Shown: positions 42,625 to 51,474, counted from the stretch's first letter. The stretch is 64,000 bases of DNA from Flavobacterium sp. UBA7665 (GCA_002483285.1 DLHP01000036.1:52288-116287); one strand, 5' to 3'. Made by a program: numbers and translations. Notes: generated from the letters alone by a model not told the origin.

Positions 42625-44621
42625 GCGATCATCTGGATAAAATCCTGTTCGGACAGAATCGCAATTTTGAGTTGGCTCGCCTTCTCGAGTTTGGCAGGTC
42701 CCATGTTTTCTCCCGCGACTACAAAATCGGTCTTGGCCGATATGGAACTTCCTACTTTTCCGCCGTTATCTTCTATCGCCTTTTTGAGTTCATCCCTTGA
42801 AAAACTCGAGAAAACCCCAGAAACCACAAAGGTTCTGCCGCCCAGTTTATTCGTGGCGTTGGGGTTGATCTTTTCAACAGTTTCAAACTGGACACCGAAG
42901 GATTTGAGTCGGGCTACTATCGAATTGTTGTCGGCATTTTGGAAAAACTCCATTACGCTTTGGGCGATGCGCTCACCGATTTCATCAACCAGGACCAAAT
43001 CGAGCAGCGTCGCCTGGCTTAACGCTTCAATGTTTTTATAATGTTTGGCCAGTTTCTTCGCGACAGTTTCACCTACAAAACGAATCCCGAGCGCAAACAA
43101 TACGCGTTCAAACTGAATTTCCTTAGACTTCTCAATTCCATTCACAAGGTTCTCTGCCGACTTCTGCGCCATACGCTCTAAAGGCAACAGCTGCTCAACC
43201 TTGAGTTCATATAAATCGGCATAGTTCTTTACCAGGCCATTGTTGTAGAGCAACGCAACGGTCTCTCCGCCGAGTCCTTCAATATCCATCGCTTTGCGAG
43301 AAATATAGTGTTGGATGCGACCGATAATCTGCGGCGGGCAACCATAAAAATTAGGGCAATAATGTTGCGCTTCGCCCACATTCCTGACAAGTTGCGTTTC
43401 ACATTCGGGGCAATGGGTGATGTAATGTGTGGGTGCTGAATTTTCGGGGCGTTTGCTTAAATCGACTGCGATGATTTTGGGTATGATTTCTCCTCCTTTT
43501 TCCACAAAAACAGTATCTCCCACCCGAATGTCGAGTTTTTCAATCTGGTCGGCGTTGTGCAATGAGGCGCGTTTGACCACCGTTCCGGCTAGTTGTACTG
43601 GCTCAAGATTGGCAACCGGTGTGATGGCTCCGGTCCTGCCGACTTGACAAGAAATCGAGTTTAAGACGGTGAAAACTTGCTGGGCCTTGAACTTATAGGC
43701 AATCGCCCAACGCGGAGACTTTGCAGTGTAACCCAGTTCTTCTTGATGGTGCAGGTTGTTGACTTTGATTACTACGCCGTCAGTTTCATACGGCAACTTG
43801 TGGCGATTGATGTCCCAAAAATCGATGAATTCAAAGACGTCATTTATGCTTTTGGCGAGGCGCGCTTCTGAGGGTACTTTAAACCCCGATTGCCGCGCAA
43901 ACTCCAAAGCTTCAAAATGGGTATCGAACGGCAGGTTGTTCCCAACGATTGCGTACATCAAAAACTCTAATGGGCGTTTCGCGACTTCGGCACTATCTTG
44001 TAATTTCAAGCTTCCAGACGCCGTGTTGCGCGGATTCGCATAAGGCGTTTCACCTATTTCTATAAGCTCCTGGTTCATTTTCTCGAAACCTGAAAAAGGC
44101 AGGATGATCTCTCCACGCACATCGCATCTGGCTGGCGCTTCTTTGGATTTGAATGATAAAGGAATCGATCGAATGGTTTTTATGTTATTGGTCACTTCAT
44201 CACCCTGGAAACCATCGCCACGGGTTAAAGCGCGAACGAGTTTACCATTCTCATAAGTAAGGCTCATGGAAGCACCATCGTACTTTAGTTCGCAAGTGAA
44301 CACGAGCGGAACATTTCCCAATGCTTTCTGGACACGTGTTTCCCAATCGAGTAAATCTTCTTTGGAGTAGGAATTGTCCAGCGAGTACATTCGGTTTTCA
44401 TGTACAATGGTTTGGAAATTCTTAGTGACCATGCCACCAACCCTTTGCGTTGGGGAATGCTCGTCGAAATATTCGGGGTGTTGGTCTTCTAGCGCCTGCA
44501 ATTCCTTGAGCTTAATATCGAACTCAAAATCCGAGATTGTGGGTTTATCCAACACGTAATAGTTGTAATTGTGCTGGTTGAGTTCGTCGCGAAGGGATTG
44601 GATTTGCAAATGAATGTCCAT
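42621..44621 (-). CDS. ligA: NAD-dependent DNA ligase LigA
   Basis: 666 aa. It seals nicks during replication and repair using NAD+. Adenylation lysine K113 in ELKYDG; upstream YYVLDKPTISDFEFD binds NAD; the C4 zinc finger is CPECETQ, then YCPNFYGC; HhH region around ALGIRFVGETVAKKLAKH; C-terminal BRCT domain from GGRTFVVSGVF. Full length. It is followed by the YhhN-like array with a 4-nt overlap. No clear promoter is visible in the 600 nt upstream. Confidence 0.97.
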   Translation of the reverse strand: MDIHLQIQSLRDELNQHNYNYYVLDKPTISDFEFDIKLKELQALEDQHPEYFDEHSPTQRVGGMVTKNFQTIVHENRMYSLDNSYSKEDLLDWETRVQKALGNVPLVFTCELKYDGASMSLTYENGKLVRALTRGDGFQGDEVTNNIKTIRSIPLSFKSKEAPARCDVRGEIILPFSGFEKMNQELIEIGETPYANPRNTASGSLKLQDSAEVAKRPLEFLMYAIVGNNLPFDTHFEALEFARQSGFKVPSEARLAKSINDVFEFIDFWDINRHKLPYETDGVVIKVNNLHHQEELGYTAKSPRWAIAYKFKAQQVFTVLNSISCQVGRTGAITPVANLEPVQLAGTVVKRASLHNADQIEKLDIRVGDTVFVEKGGEIIPKIIAVDLSKRPENSAPTHYITHCPECETQLVRNVGEAQHYCPNFYGCPPQIIGRIQHYISRKAMDIEGLGGETVALLYNNGLVKNYADLYELKVEQLLPLERMAQKSAENLVNGIEKSKEIQFERVLFALGIRFVGETVAKKLAKHYKNIEALSQATLLDLVLVDEIGERIAQSVMEFFQNADNNSIVARLKSFGVQFETVEKINPNATNKLGGRTFVVSGVFSSFSRDELKKAIEDNGGKVGSSISAKTDFVVAGENMGPAKLEKASQLKIAILSEQDFIQMIA

Positions 44622-44878
44622 GGGTGGATTTTTTGGTTAAAAGTAAAATTTCAAAACCCAAAATCCAAATACTAAAGTTCAAATTACCGAGACCGTTTAT
44701 GGGTTGGTTGTGGCCAGCAAAATTGCGTGGCTCAAATCAACTTGATTTTAAGATTGTATGGGTTGCGGTCGAAATAAAGTCTATATGATGCCCTCAAAAT
44801 TGGCACCGAATTGTACCGTCATCCCAGTAACCATTAGCTGTAACCGTTTAAAACAGCGTAAAAAACAGCACGATTTTG

Positions 44879-44910
44879 CAGCTCAAACAATTTAAGGATT
44901 GTTTAAGCTG
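44879..44910. repeat. Inverted repeat CAGCTCAAACAAT-N6-ATTGTTTAAGCTG
   Basis: 13-nt arms with one mismatch around TTAAGG. No T-run follows. It could be an operator or a hairpin. Confidence 0.6.
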
Positions 44911-45174
44911 ATTATTAGAAAATTAATATATATTTGTTTGAAAATTATACGATTGGATAATTTTAGTAATCCCTTTCGTATTTAATTTTGAATAGAAAGC
45001 CCCTACTTCTATTTAGACGAAACCCGCTAGAAAGTCGCGCCAAAACCAAACTTGGTGTTGTTTTCAATATGTTTTAAAAAATACCACGATCCGTGAATAT
45101 TTTTTTTAAGGAATGCAAATCATATCCGTTGGCGAAAACGGATTTGAATGAGTTTTTAAAAAAATATTAACCTT

Positions 45175-45202
45175 GTACTTTTATTTCCGCAGCTAAAAGT
45201 AC
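45175..45202. promoter_or_regulatory. Candidate operator: perfect 9-bp inverted repeat
   Basis: GTACTTTTA and TAAAAGTAC separated by 10 nt, ending 16 nt before the ATG of the CI/LexA-like regulator. Position and symmetry suit autoregulation by a dimeric HTH protein. Confidence 0.6.
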
Positions 45203-45218
45203 TGTTCATTTTGCGAAT

Positions 45219-45905
45219 ATGCAAGAAAAAAATTCACTAAACGCGAGTTTAATTTTAAAGAAAATAAAAAAGTCGCTCAAAATTAGTACAGATATTCAAC
45301 TTTCTGAGTTTTTGAATGTTAAGCCGAATACCATTTCTACCTGGAAAAAGAGAAACTCTTTAGATTACGCCGCCTTGATTTCTATTTGTGAACTCTACGA
45401 GATAGACCTTAACGAAATCTTTTTTGAAAAGGAGAATATCAAGAAAGGAAACAACTATTCTTCTGAAACGCCGCTGATTTGCCGTGAAACGCAATTTCAA
45501 TACTGCGTTGGTGGCGGCAATGTGGAGAGCCTTCCAAAATACAATTTCCCGTTTGTCAGGGCCGAAAACACCCGCGCTTTCCAAGTTCTGAGCAATAATA
45601 TGTCACCACTTATAGAGGAAAACTCCTATGTGGTGTGTGAATCGGCCAGTCTCAATGAAATCGCCGAAAACAGTGTGGTGGTTATTGTAAGCAAATCAAA
45701 AGGACTCTTTATCAACAAATTTAGCAAGGGCGATAAACCCAATACCTATTCGTTGCATAGCGAGAAGGCATTTTTCAACCCGGTGACATTGACCAGCGAT
45801 GAAATCAACGAAACCTGGCTTATCAAAGGAATACTATCATACAGTATTAATACCGAGCAATCGACCCAAGCGGTAAAAAAGAAAAACAGCAAATCGACTA
45901 CCTAG
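45219..45905 (+). CDS. CI/LexA-like transcriptional regulator lacking the catalytic serine
   Basis: 228 aa. The N-terminal domain (about 10-70) resembles the phage CI repressor HTH (STDIQLSEFLNVKPNTISTWKKR). The C-terminal domain (about 105-210) resembles S24 peptidases: FQVLSNNMSPLIEENSYVVC aligns with the GDSMxP motif, but Ser is replaced by Asn127. K167 may still fill the lysine position. Self-cleavage therefore seems lost, so it may instead sense a ligand or be a constitutive repressor. A perfect inverted repeat sits in its promoter region. It has its own terminator. Confidence 0.85.
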   Translation: MQEKNSLNASLILKKIKKSLKISTDIQLSEFLNVKPNTISTWKKRNSLDYAALISICELYEIDLNEIFFEKENIKKGNNYSSETPLICRETQFQYCVGGGNVESLPKYNFPFVRAENTRAFQVLSNNMSPLIEENSYVVCESASLNEIAENSVVVIVSKSKGLFINKFSKGDKPNTYSLHSEKAFFNPVTLTSDEINETWLIKGILSYSINTEQSTQAVKKKNSKSTT

Positions 45906-45924
45906 AAAATCCAAGCCATAATAT

Positions 45925-45955
45925 AAAAAGCCTCATCTTATAATGAGGCTTTTTT
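45925..45955. terminator. Bidirectional intrinsic terminator
   Basis: AAAAAGCCTCAT-type left arm and ATGAGGCTTTTT right arm around a 6-nt loop, between the convergent regulator and DUF6495-like genes. Confidence 0.9.
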
Positions 45956-45956
45956 A

Positions 45957-46430
45957 TTACTGCTCAATAATGGATTGGATTTGTTTGTACAACTGGCCAT
46001 CGCTTAAAAATGCACCTTGCATGATCAGCTGGAAAATAGAACCGTTTCGTTCTTCGGCGTATAGCTTCTTGCCTATTTTCATTTCGATATCGTCGGTAAA
46101 CATATGGTCGCTGAGCCATTGCAGACCTTCTTTTGTCAGGAAGTCAATTTCGGGGTTCATTGTCTTGAGTACGATAGACCGGATGTCGTCTGGTTGGCAA
46201 TGAAACAAAAAGACGTGGTTCTTTGAAAAATGCTCGAGGTATTCGGCGCGTGTTAAAACGCCTTCCCAGATTAGGTCTGAGAAAACGTCGAGTTCCTGTT
46301 CGGCGACTTCGGGTTTTTCGGCTTTGATTTTATCCCACTCGGCTTTGTCGATAGATTGCGTGGCGAGGAAATTGATGAACTCGGGATGGAGTTCTTCGAA
46401 TTGTTCTTTGGTGAGTCTTATATACTTCAT
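45957..46430 (-). CDS. Hypothetical protein, DUF6495-like
   Basis: 157 aa, soluble, acidic, no signal peptide. It begins MKYIRLTKEQFEELHPEFINFLATQSID and contains NHVFLFHCQPDDIRSIVL and LQWLSDHMFTDDIEMKIGKKLYAEERNGS. I recall this as a Flavobacteriaceae-restricted family (DUF6495) with no known function. It stands alone between two terminators, with structured repeat copy D just upstream of its start. Confidence 0.72.
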   Translation of the reverse strand: MKYIRLTKEQFEELHPEFINFLATQSIDKAEWDKIKAEKPEVAEQELDVFSDLIWEGVLTRAEYLEHFSKNHVFLFHCQPDDIRSIVLKTMNPEIDFLTKEGLQWLSDHMFTDDIEMKIGKKLYAEERNGSIFQLIMQGAFLSDGQLYKQIQSIIEQ

Positions 46431-46459
46431 ATATATAGGTGTTGGATTTTTGAGTGAAG

Positions 46460-46540
46460 CCCTAGCCCGGATGGTAGCGGCATCCTTTTGCTTTTTTCTC
46501 TAAAAAGCAAAAGATAAAGCGGACAGCCGGATTAGCTTCA
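46460..46540 (+). repeat. Structured repeat, copy D
   Basis: CCCTAGCCCGGATGGTAGCG, CATCCTTTTGCTTTTT, loop TCTC, AAAAAGCAAAAGATAAAG, then CGGACAGCCGGATTAGCTTC. The inner 11-bp arms TTTTGCTTTTT / AAAAAGCAAAA are perfect. It lies between the rplI terminator and the DUF6495-like gene. Confidence 0.75.
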
Positions 46541-46568
46541 AAAAAAAATCCCGACTTTCATCGGGATT
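46541..46568 (-). terminator. Intrinsic terminator of the rpsF-rpsR-rplI operon
   Basis: AATCCCGA / TCGGGATT arms, 6-nt loop, T-run of eight on the minus strand, 20 nt past the rplI stop. Confidence 0.9.
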
Positions 46569-46588
46569 CTTCTATCATTTGCAATCGA

Positions 46589-47029
46589 TTACTTTTCAGC
46601 AACGATTTCGTAAGGCAAATCAACAATCACGTCTCTGTGCAAACGAACGGTAGCATTGTATTTACCAGTACGTTTCACGATTCCTGAAGTGATGAATTTT
46701 CTGTCGATAGATTGACCTGCTTTCTCCAAAGCCTCAGCGATGTCGATGTTAGTGATCGATCCAAAAAGTTTCTCACCACCAGCTTTTGCTGTAATTTTGA
46801 TTTCGAGCGCTTTCAATGTTTCGGCCAAAGCTTTTGCATCGTTTACAATCTTAGCCTCTTTGTGTGCTTTTTGCTTAAGGTTTTCAGCCAAAATCTTTTT
46901 AGCTGAAGAAGTTGCCATGTGTGCGTGACCTTGTGGGATCAAGAAGTTACGTCCGTAACCTGCTTTCACAGTCACTACATCATCTTTAAAACCTAAGTTC
47001 TGTACGTCGTTCTTTAATATAAGTTCCAT
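46589..47029 (-). CDS. rplI: 50S ribosomal protein L9
   Basis: 146 aa. L9 binds 23S rRNA and affects translational fidelity. N-terminal MELILKNDVQNLGFKDDVVTVKAGYGRNFLIPQG is the L9 signature, followed by the long connecting helix (KKILAENLKQKAHKEAKIVN) and the C-terminal domain. Last gene of the rpsF-rpsR-rplI operon, 14 nt after rpsR, with a strong terminator. Codon choice is that of highly expressed genes. Confidence 0.97.
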   Translation of the reverse strand: MELILKNDVQNLGFKDDVVTVKAGYGRNFLIPQGHAHMATSSAKKILAENLKQKAHKEAKIVNDAKALAETLKALEIKITAKAGGEKLFGSITNIDIAEALEKAGQSIDRKFITSGIVKRTGKYNATVRLHRDVIVDLPYEIVAEK

Positions 47030-47043
47030 AATTAGCCTCTTTA

Positions 47044-47340
47044 TTATTTTAGTAAATCAGCCACATATGGCATTAACGCTAAGTGACGTGCTCTTTTCAC
47101 AGCTACCGACACTTTTCTTTGGTATTTCAATGAAGTTCCGGTTAGACGACGTGGTAAGATTTTACCTTGCTCGTTTACGAATTTCAAAAGGAAGTCTGCA
47201 TCTTTATAGTCAACATACTTAATTCCTGACTTTTTGAAACGACAATACTTTTTAGTTTTGTTGGTTTCAATGTTTAAAGGTGTAAGATATCTGATATCTC
47301 CATCTTTTTTTCCTGAAGCGGATTGTTGTAGTGTTGCCAT
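47044..47340 (-). CDS. rpsR: 30S ribosomal protein S18
   Basis: 98 aa. Conserved core KYCRFKKSGIKYVDYKDADFLLKFVNEQGKILPRRLTG and RQVAVKRARHLALMPY-type end (here KVSVAVKRARHLALMPY). S18 binds S6 on the 30S platform. The N-terminus (ATLQQSASGKKDGDIRYLTP) is the extended form seen in Bacteroidota, as far as I recall a feature linked to reduced use of the anti-Shine-Dalgarno. It lies 2 nt after rpsF. Confidence 0.97.
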   Translation of the reverse strand: MATLQQSASGKKDGDIRYLTPLNIETNKTKKYCRFKKSGIKYVDYKDADFLLKFVNEQGKILPRRLTGTSLKYQRKVSVAVKRARHLALMPYVADLLK

Positions 47341-47342
47341 GA

Positions 47343-47687
47343 TTAGTTCGCTTTAGCTGCTTTTAGTTTTGTTCTTCTTCTTTCTGCCCAAGAGATCGCG
47401 TGCTTGTCTAAACTTACGGTTAAGAAACGCATGATTCTTTCGTCGCGTCTGAATTCAGTTTCAAAAGCAATAAGGACTTCGCCTGGCACTTTGAATTCGA
47501 ATAGGTGGTAAAAACCACTTTTCTTGTTTTGGATTTCGTAAGCCATCTTTTTTAGGCCCCAATCTTCTTTTGATATCATTTCTGCTCCTCTGGACGTAAG
47601 AAATTCTTCGAATTTGCTCACTGTTTCCTTTACCTGAACATCAGATAAAACGGGATTTAAAATGAAAACAGTTTCATAATGATTCAT
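47343..47687 (-). CDS. rpsF: 30S ribosomal protein S6
   Basis: 114 aa. MNHYETVFILNPVLSDVQVKETV and GLKKMAYEIQNKKSGFYHLFEF are characteristic of S6, which pairs with S18. First gene of the rpsF-rpsR-rplI operon; a TTG-N19-TACTTTCG promoter lies about 27 nt upstream. In many bacteria ssb lies between rpsF and rpsR; here it does not. Confidence 0.97.
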   Translation of the reverse strand: MNHYETVFILNPVLSDVQVKETVSKFEEFLTSRGAEMISKEDWGLKKMAYEIQNKKSGFYHLFEFKVPGEVLIAFETEFRRDERIMRFLTVSLDKHAISWAERRRTKLKAAKAN

Positions 47688-47713
47688 AATAGTACTATTT
47701 TTATAAATTTTCG

Positions 47714-47743
47714 CGAAAGTAGTGATTTAATTTTAATAAACAA
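47714..47743 (-). promoter_or_regulatory. Promoter of the rpsF operon
   Basis: Minus strand TTG (47741-47743), 19-nt spacer, TACTTTCG (47714-47721), one mismatch from TAnnTTTG. Confidence 0.5.
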
Positions 47744-47850
47744 GAAAAAAACATTTTTTTTCGTTTAAAAGCAAAAAAACCCGATAATCGTTAGGTTTGT
47801 TGGAAAAAACTTTTACCTTTACAGCTCCAAATCTATAATAAATAAAAATT

Positions 47851-48546
47851 ATGAAACTAAATTGTGTTGTAGTAGATGACTCCTCCATCCAACGGATGAT
47901 CATCGCAAAGTTAGTGAATAATCACCCAAATTTACATTTGATAGGTGATTTTTCAAATGCAATTGAAGCAAAAAATTGCATGTCGGTACACACCGTAGAC
48001 CTTATATTTCTAGATATTGAAATGCCGGTCATCAGCGGTTTTGATTTCTTAGACGGATTGAAGGTTAAACCTCAGATTATCTTCATTACCTCTAAAGCAG
48101 AGTACGCAATGAAAGCGTTCGATTATGATGCAACGGATTACCTACAAAAACCGATTGCCCTTGATCGTTTCAACGCTTCTGTAAAACGTGCCATGGATTT
48201 CCACTTACTTAAGAAAGAAAACCAAGAAGAAGACGGAGAACACATCTTTATTAAGAGTAATCTTAAGAAACTAAAAGTGTTCACTTCTAAAATCAAATGG
48301 ATTGAAGCTTTTGGTGATTATGTAAAAGTAGTTACCGAAGAAGACAGCAATTTAGTGCTATCAACAATGAAATCTTTTGAAAACGATCTTTCTAAAGACA
48401 AATTCATTCGCGTACACAAGTCCTATATTATCAATATCGACAAGGTAGAAAGGTTTAACAGTAAATTCGCAGAAATCGGGATAACAAAAATACCTTTGAG
48501 CCGTAACAAGAAAGAAGATCTTGTACGTGCGTTGGCCATTGCCTAA
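47851..48546 (+). CDS. LytTR-family response regulator
   Basis: 231 aa. Receiver domain 1-120 with VVDDSS (8-12), phospho-acceptor D55 in FLDIEMP and K100 in LQKPI. LytTR DNA-binding domain about 130-231, with IFIKSNLKKLKVFTSKIKWIEAFGDYVKV and FIRVHKSYIINIDKVERF. LytTR regulators usually pair with a 5TM/HisKA_7 kinase; none is adjacent, so it is an orphan here. Its terminator lies inside the convergent priA gene. Confidence 0.93.
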   Translation: MKLNCVVVDDSSIQRMIIAKLVNNHPNLHLIGDFSNAIEAKNCMSVHTVDLIFLDIEMPVISGFDFLDGLKVKPQIIFITSKAEYAMKAFDYDATDYLQKPIALDRFNASVKRAMDFHLLKKENQEEDGEHIFIKSNLKKLKVFTSKIKWIEAFGDYVKVVTEEDSNLVLSTMKSFENDLSKDKFIRVHKSYIINIDKVERFNSKFAEIGITKIPLSRNKKEDLVRALAIA

Positions 48547-48549
48547 TAC

Positions 48550-51003
48550 TTAATAAAAATCGACGTTCACGGTTACCCTAATAGCCCTGAATTGCGCAAT
48601 TACCTCAAAACTATCCAGTATTTTCTGGATAGTTTTTTTTGTACCCGCCAGTGGCTGCTCTTTTGGGATTTTAATCATGATGGTACGGATGTATTCATTC
48701 CTTATCCTGTTAATCGGCGGCTCTTCGGGTCCTAAAACCGGAAGTTTCAAATTTTGCTGCAACACCTGATAAAGCCACATTGAACCGTCTTTTAGTTTGT
48801 CATAGTCTCGTTGCCTGAGCGTTAGCTTGACCAGCCTGAAATACGGCGGATACTTGTAAATCTGGCGCTCGTACAACTGTTCACTATACATCGCCAAATA
48901 ATCGTTGTGGGTAACTTGCTGTATCGTATTGTGATTGGGATTGTAGGTTTGGATGATCACTTTTCCGCGTTTCTCGGAACGACCCGACCTACCCGAAACC
49001 TGCGTCATCATTTGGTAACTGCGCTCAAACGCCCTAAAATCGGGATGATACAACATGTTGTCGGCATTCATGATGCCCACCAAACTCACATTGTCAAAAT
49101 CGAGTCCTTTGGCCAACATTTGGGTTCCCACCAGGATATCGACTTCCCGGTTTTTAAAACTGTCAATAATCTTCTCAAAACCAAACTTCCCACGTGTGGT
49201 GTCCTGGTCCATCCTGGCTGTTTTCGCCGATGGGAACAACTGCCCGAGTTCCTGCTGAATCTGTTCGGTACCAAAACCTTTAGTGGTTAAGTGCGGGCTC
49301 GAACAAGTATGGCAATTCGTAGGGTTGGCCATCGAATAACCGCAATAATGGCAACGCAATTGGTTTTTCGATTTATGATACGTCAAACTCACATCGCATT
49401 GCTGGCATTGCGGCACATGGCCACAGGTCATGCATTCTACCACCGGCGAATAACCGCGGCGGTTCTGGAACAAAATAACCTGCTCGCCAAGCGAAAGCGA
49501 TTCAGTAATCGATTCAATCAAAGTATCGCTAAAGTGACCTGACATGCGTTTGCGAAAATACTTATCCTTAAGATCTACAAGCTCAATTTCGGGCAGCTGT
49601 ACATTGCCGTAACGTTCAAAAATCTCCACCAGTCCGTATTTTCCCGAAACGGTATTAAAATACGTCTCGATGCTTGGTGTGGCCGAACCCAACAACACTT
49701 TGGCTCCAAACGCATTGGCAAGTACAATCGCTGCGTCGCGTGCATGGTAACGCGGTGCAGGATCTTGCTGCTTGAATGTTTGCTCGTGTTCCTCATCCAC
49801 AATGACCAATCCCAGGTTAGAAAAAGGCAGGAACAAGGCCGAGCGCGCGCCAATTATAATCTGCGCTTTCTCAGACCCAGCCAAAACCTGTTGCCACACC
49901 TCTACCCTTTCGTTGTTGCTATATTTAGAATGGAAAACTGCCACCTGGTTGCCAAAGTACGCGGTTAATCTTGAAACCAGTTGCGTTGTGAGCGCGATCT
50001 CGGGCAGCAGGTACAACACCTGTTTTCCGGTTTCAATCAACCTTTCAATGAGTTTGATATAGATTTCTGTTTTCCCGCTCGAGGTCACGCCGTGCAGCAA
50101 AGTCACTTCCTTGGTTTCAAATGATGCAGTGATTGCGTTTAATCCAGCCTGTTGGGCATCGCTGAGTTGCAGCGCACCGATGTCGAGGCTGTCCTCAAAA
50201 TTGACGCGGTCGTGCTGCAGGTAATATTCCTCAAAGATTTCCTTTTCAACCAGCGCTTTGACAATTGCTTGGCTCGAGCCCGAAGTCTCAACGAGTTGGC
50301 TAACTGTTATCGGTTTCTTTTCTGTAGCAAACAACTGGAAATAAGCCAGCACCAAATCTTTTTGTTTTGCTGCATTTTTTAAAATATCGAGCAACCCACT
50401 CAGGTTTTCGGGATTCTGGAACTCGGCATGCAGCCTCACATAACGCACCAGTTTGGGTTTGTAGATTTCGCTGACTTCTTCATTGACCAACAGTAAACCC
50501 TTGGCCATCATTTTCTGGATGACAGGAAATACATGTTTCTTATTGAGTATTGAAACAATGTCGCTCACTTTTAACGATGACGCCTGTTGAATGGCTTGGT
50601 AAACCAAAAATTCGTCATCCGATAAATCACCGTCATCGACCACCGTTTCTGCTTTTTGCGTAATCACTGTTTCGCTTTCCAGCAGCAAAGCCGACGGCAC
50701 CGCACTGCGGTAGACATCGCCAAGGGCACACATATAATAAGAAGCGATCCATTGCCAATGGGCAATCTGGACCTCGGTTACGACGGGTATTTCGTCTAGA
50801 ATTTGGTGGATTTCCTTGGCCTCATACAACTGCGGCTCATTGTGGTGCGTATCAATGACCAAAGCCGTGTAGATTTTACTTTTCCCAAACGGAACCGCCA
50901 CACGCATGCCTTTTTTTAAAAAAGCGAATTCGGCTTCAGAGATGCTGTAGGTAAAAGTCTTGGCGAGCGACAGCGGTAAAACAACTTCAACGTAGCATTT
51001 CAT
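48550..51003 (-). CDS. priA: Primosomal protein N' (replication restart helicase PriA)
   Basis: 817 aa. PriA reloads the replisome at stalled forks. Walker A GVTSSGKTEIYIKL, DEEHEQ box in VDEEHEQTFKQQ, zinc-binding cysteines CMTCGHVPQCQQCDVSL and CHYCGYS, CHTCSS, and motif V/VI region GTQMLAKGLDFDNVSLVGI, QVSGRSGR. Full length. Its last ~30 codons contain a plus-strand terminator hairpin for the convergent LytTR gene, 3 nt away. Confidence 0.96.
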   Translation of the reverse strand: MKCYVEVVLPLSLAKTFTYSISEAEFAFLKKGMRVAVPFGKSKIYTALVIDTHHNEPQLYEAKEIHQILDEIPVVTEVQIAHWQWIASYYMCALGDVYRSAVPSALLLESETVITQKAETVVDDGDLSDDEFLVYQAIQQASSLKVSDIVSILNKKHVFPVIQKMMAKGLLLVNEEVSEIYKPKLVRYVRLHAEFQNPENLSGLLDILKNAAKQKDLVLAYFQLFATEKKPITVSQLVETSGSSQAIVKALVEKEIFEEYYLQHDRVNFEDSLDIGALQLSDAQQAGLNAITASFETKEVTLLHGVTSSGKTEIYIKLIERLIETGKQVLYLLPEIALTTQLVSRLTAYFGNQVAVFHSKYSNNERVEVWQQVLAGSEKAQIIIGARSALFLPFSNLGLVIVDEEHEQTFKQQDPAPRYHARDAAIVLANAFGAKVLLGSATPSIETYFNTVSGKYGLVEIFERYGNVQLPEIELVDLKDKYFRKRMSGHFSDTLIESITESLSLGEQVILFQNRRGYSPVVECMTCGHVPQCQQCDVSLTYHKSKNQLRCHYCGYSMANPTNCHTCSSPHLTTKGFGTEQIQQELGQLFPSAKTARMDQDTTRGKFGFEKIIDSFKNREVDILVGTQMLAKGLDFDNVSLVGIMNADNMLYHPDFRAFERSYQMMTQVSGRSGRSEKRGKVIIQTYNPNHNTIQQVTHNDYLAMYSEQLYERQIYKYPPYFRLVKLTLRQRDYDKLKDGSMWLYQVLQQNLKLPVLGPEEPPINRIRNEYIRTIMIKIPKEQPLAGTKKTIQKILDSFEVIAQFRAIRVTVNVDFY
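48607..48640 (+). terminator. Intrinsic terminator of the LytTR gene, within the priA coding sequence
   Basis: Perfect 12-bp arms AAAACTATCCAG / CTGGATAGTTTT with a TATTTT loop and TTTT following. It lies 60 nt past the LytTR stop, on the antisense side of priA codons. Confidence 0.85.
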
Positions 51004-51033
51004 ACGGCAAATATACTGTAAGATTTTTTCAAT

Positions 51034-51471
51034 TTACCCTTTAAGCCGTTCCCAGATTTGGGTGCGCCCAATCAGCGAAACTCCTATAAACCCACGTACT
51101 TTTAACCGGTCGTGGCCGTCCAGGCTGAGCGTGCATTTGTAGAGTTTGCCTTGTTTGGGGTCGAGGATTTTGCCATTGCCATACTCATGGCCGTTACGCG
51201 TCAAACCTTTGATGACGATGAGTCCGAGCAGCGGTTTGTTCTTGTCGTCGCCCAAGCAGTTCTCACATTTGCGGTGCACGTTTTTGGGGTTGTATAGCTC
51301 CACGATCTTACCATAGAGTTTGCCCCTGCTTTCAAAAATCTCTACCACAGAAACCGGTTTTCCCGTTTCATCATCGATGGTTTTCCATTTGCCAAGGAAA
51401 CGGTTCTGCGCCAAAGCGGTCGTGAAAAAAAGTAACAAAGCGAAACAGGCAACATGTCTACTCATGAGCAT
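51034..51471 (-). CDS. DUF2147 secreted protein
   Basis: 145 aa. Signal peptide through about TTALAQ (two in-frame Met, at 51471 and 51465; either is possible). The mature part GKWKTIDDETGKPVSVVEIFESRGKLYGKIVELYNP and GLTRNGHEYGNGKILDPKQGKLY matches DUF2147, a lipocalin-like small beta-barrel family of unknown function, found in periplasm or outer envelope. It has a CENC motif (CENCLGDD) typical of the family. It lies 30 nt from priA on the same strand. Confidence 0.85.
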   Translation of the reverse strand: MLMSRHVACFALLLFFTTALAQNRFLGKWKTIDDETGKPVSVVEIFESRGKLYGKIVELYNPKNVHRKCENCLGDDKNKPLLGLIVIKGLTRNGHEYGNGKILDPKQGKLYKCTLSLDGHDRLKVRGFIGVSLIGRTQIWERLKG

Positions 51472-51474
51472 AAG

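Larger units (their letters stand above)
44622..45218. other. 597-nt intergenic region between divergent ligA and the CI/LexA-like regulator
   Basis: No reading frame longer than a few dozen codons and no tRNA-like fold. It holds three symmetric elements: 13-nt arms at 44879-44910, a 7-bp hairpin at 45124-45143 (ATCCGTT/AACGGAT), and the perfect repeat at 45175-45202. A -7-like TATATTTG lies at 44929-44936 (plus). The rest is AT-rich with nothing I can name. Confidence 0.7.

Noticed and set aside
45219..45905. Prophage repressor as a sign of an integrated phage
   Set aside because: No other phage genes, integrase or attachment sites are nearby; a chromosomal CI-like regulator fits better.
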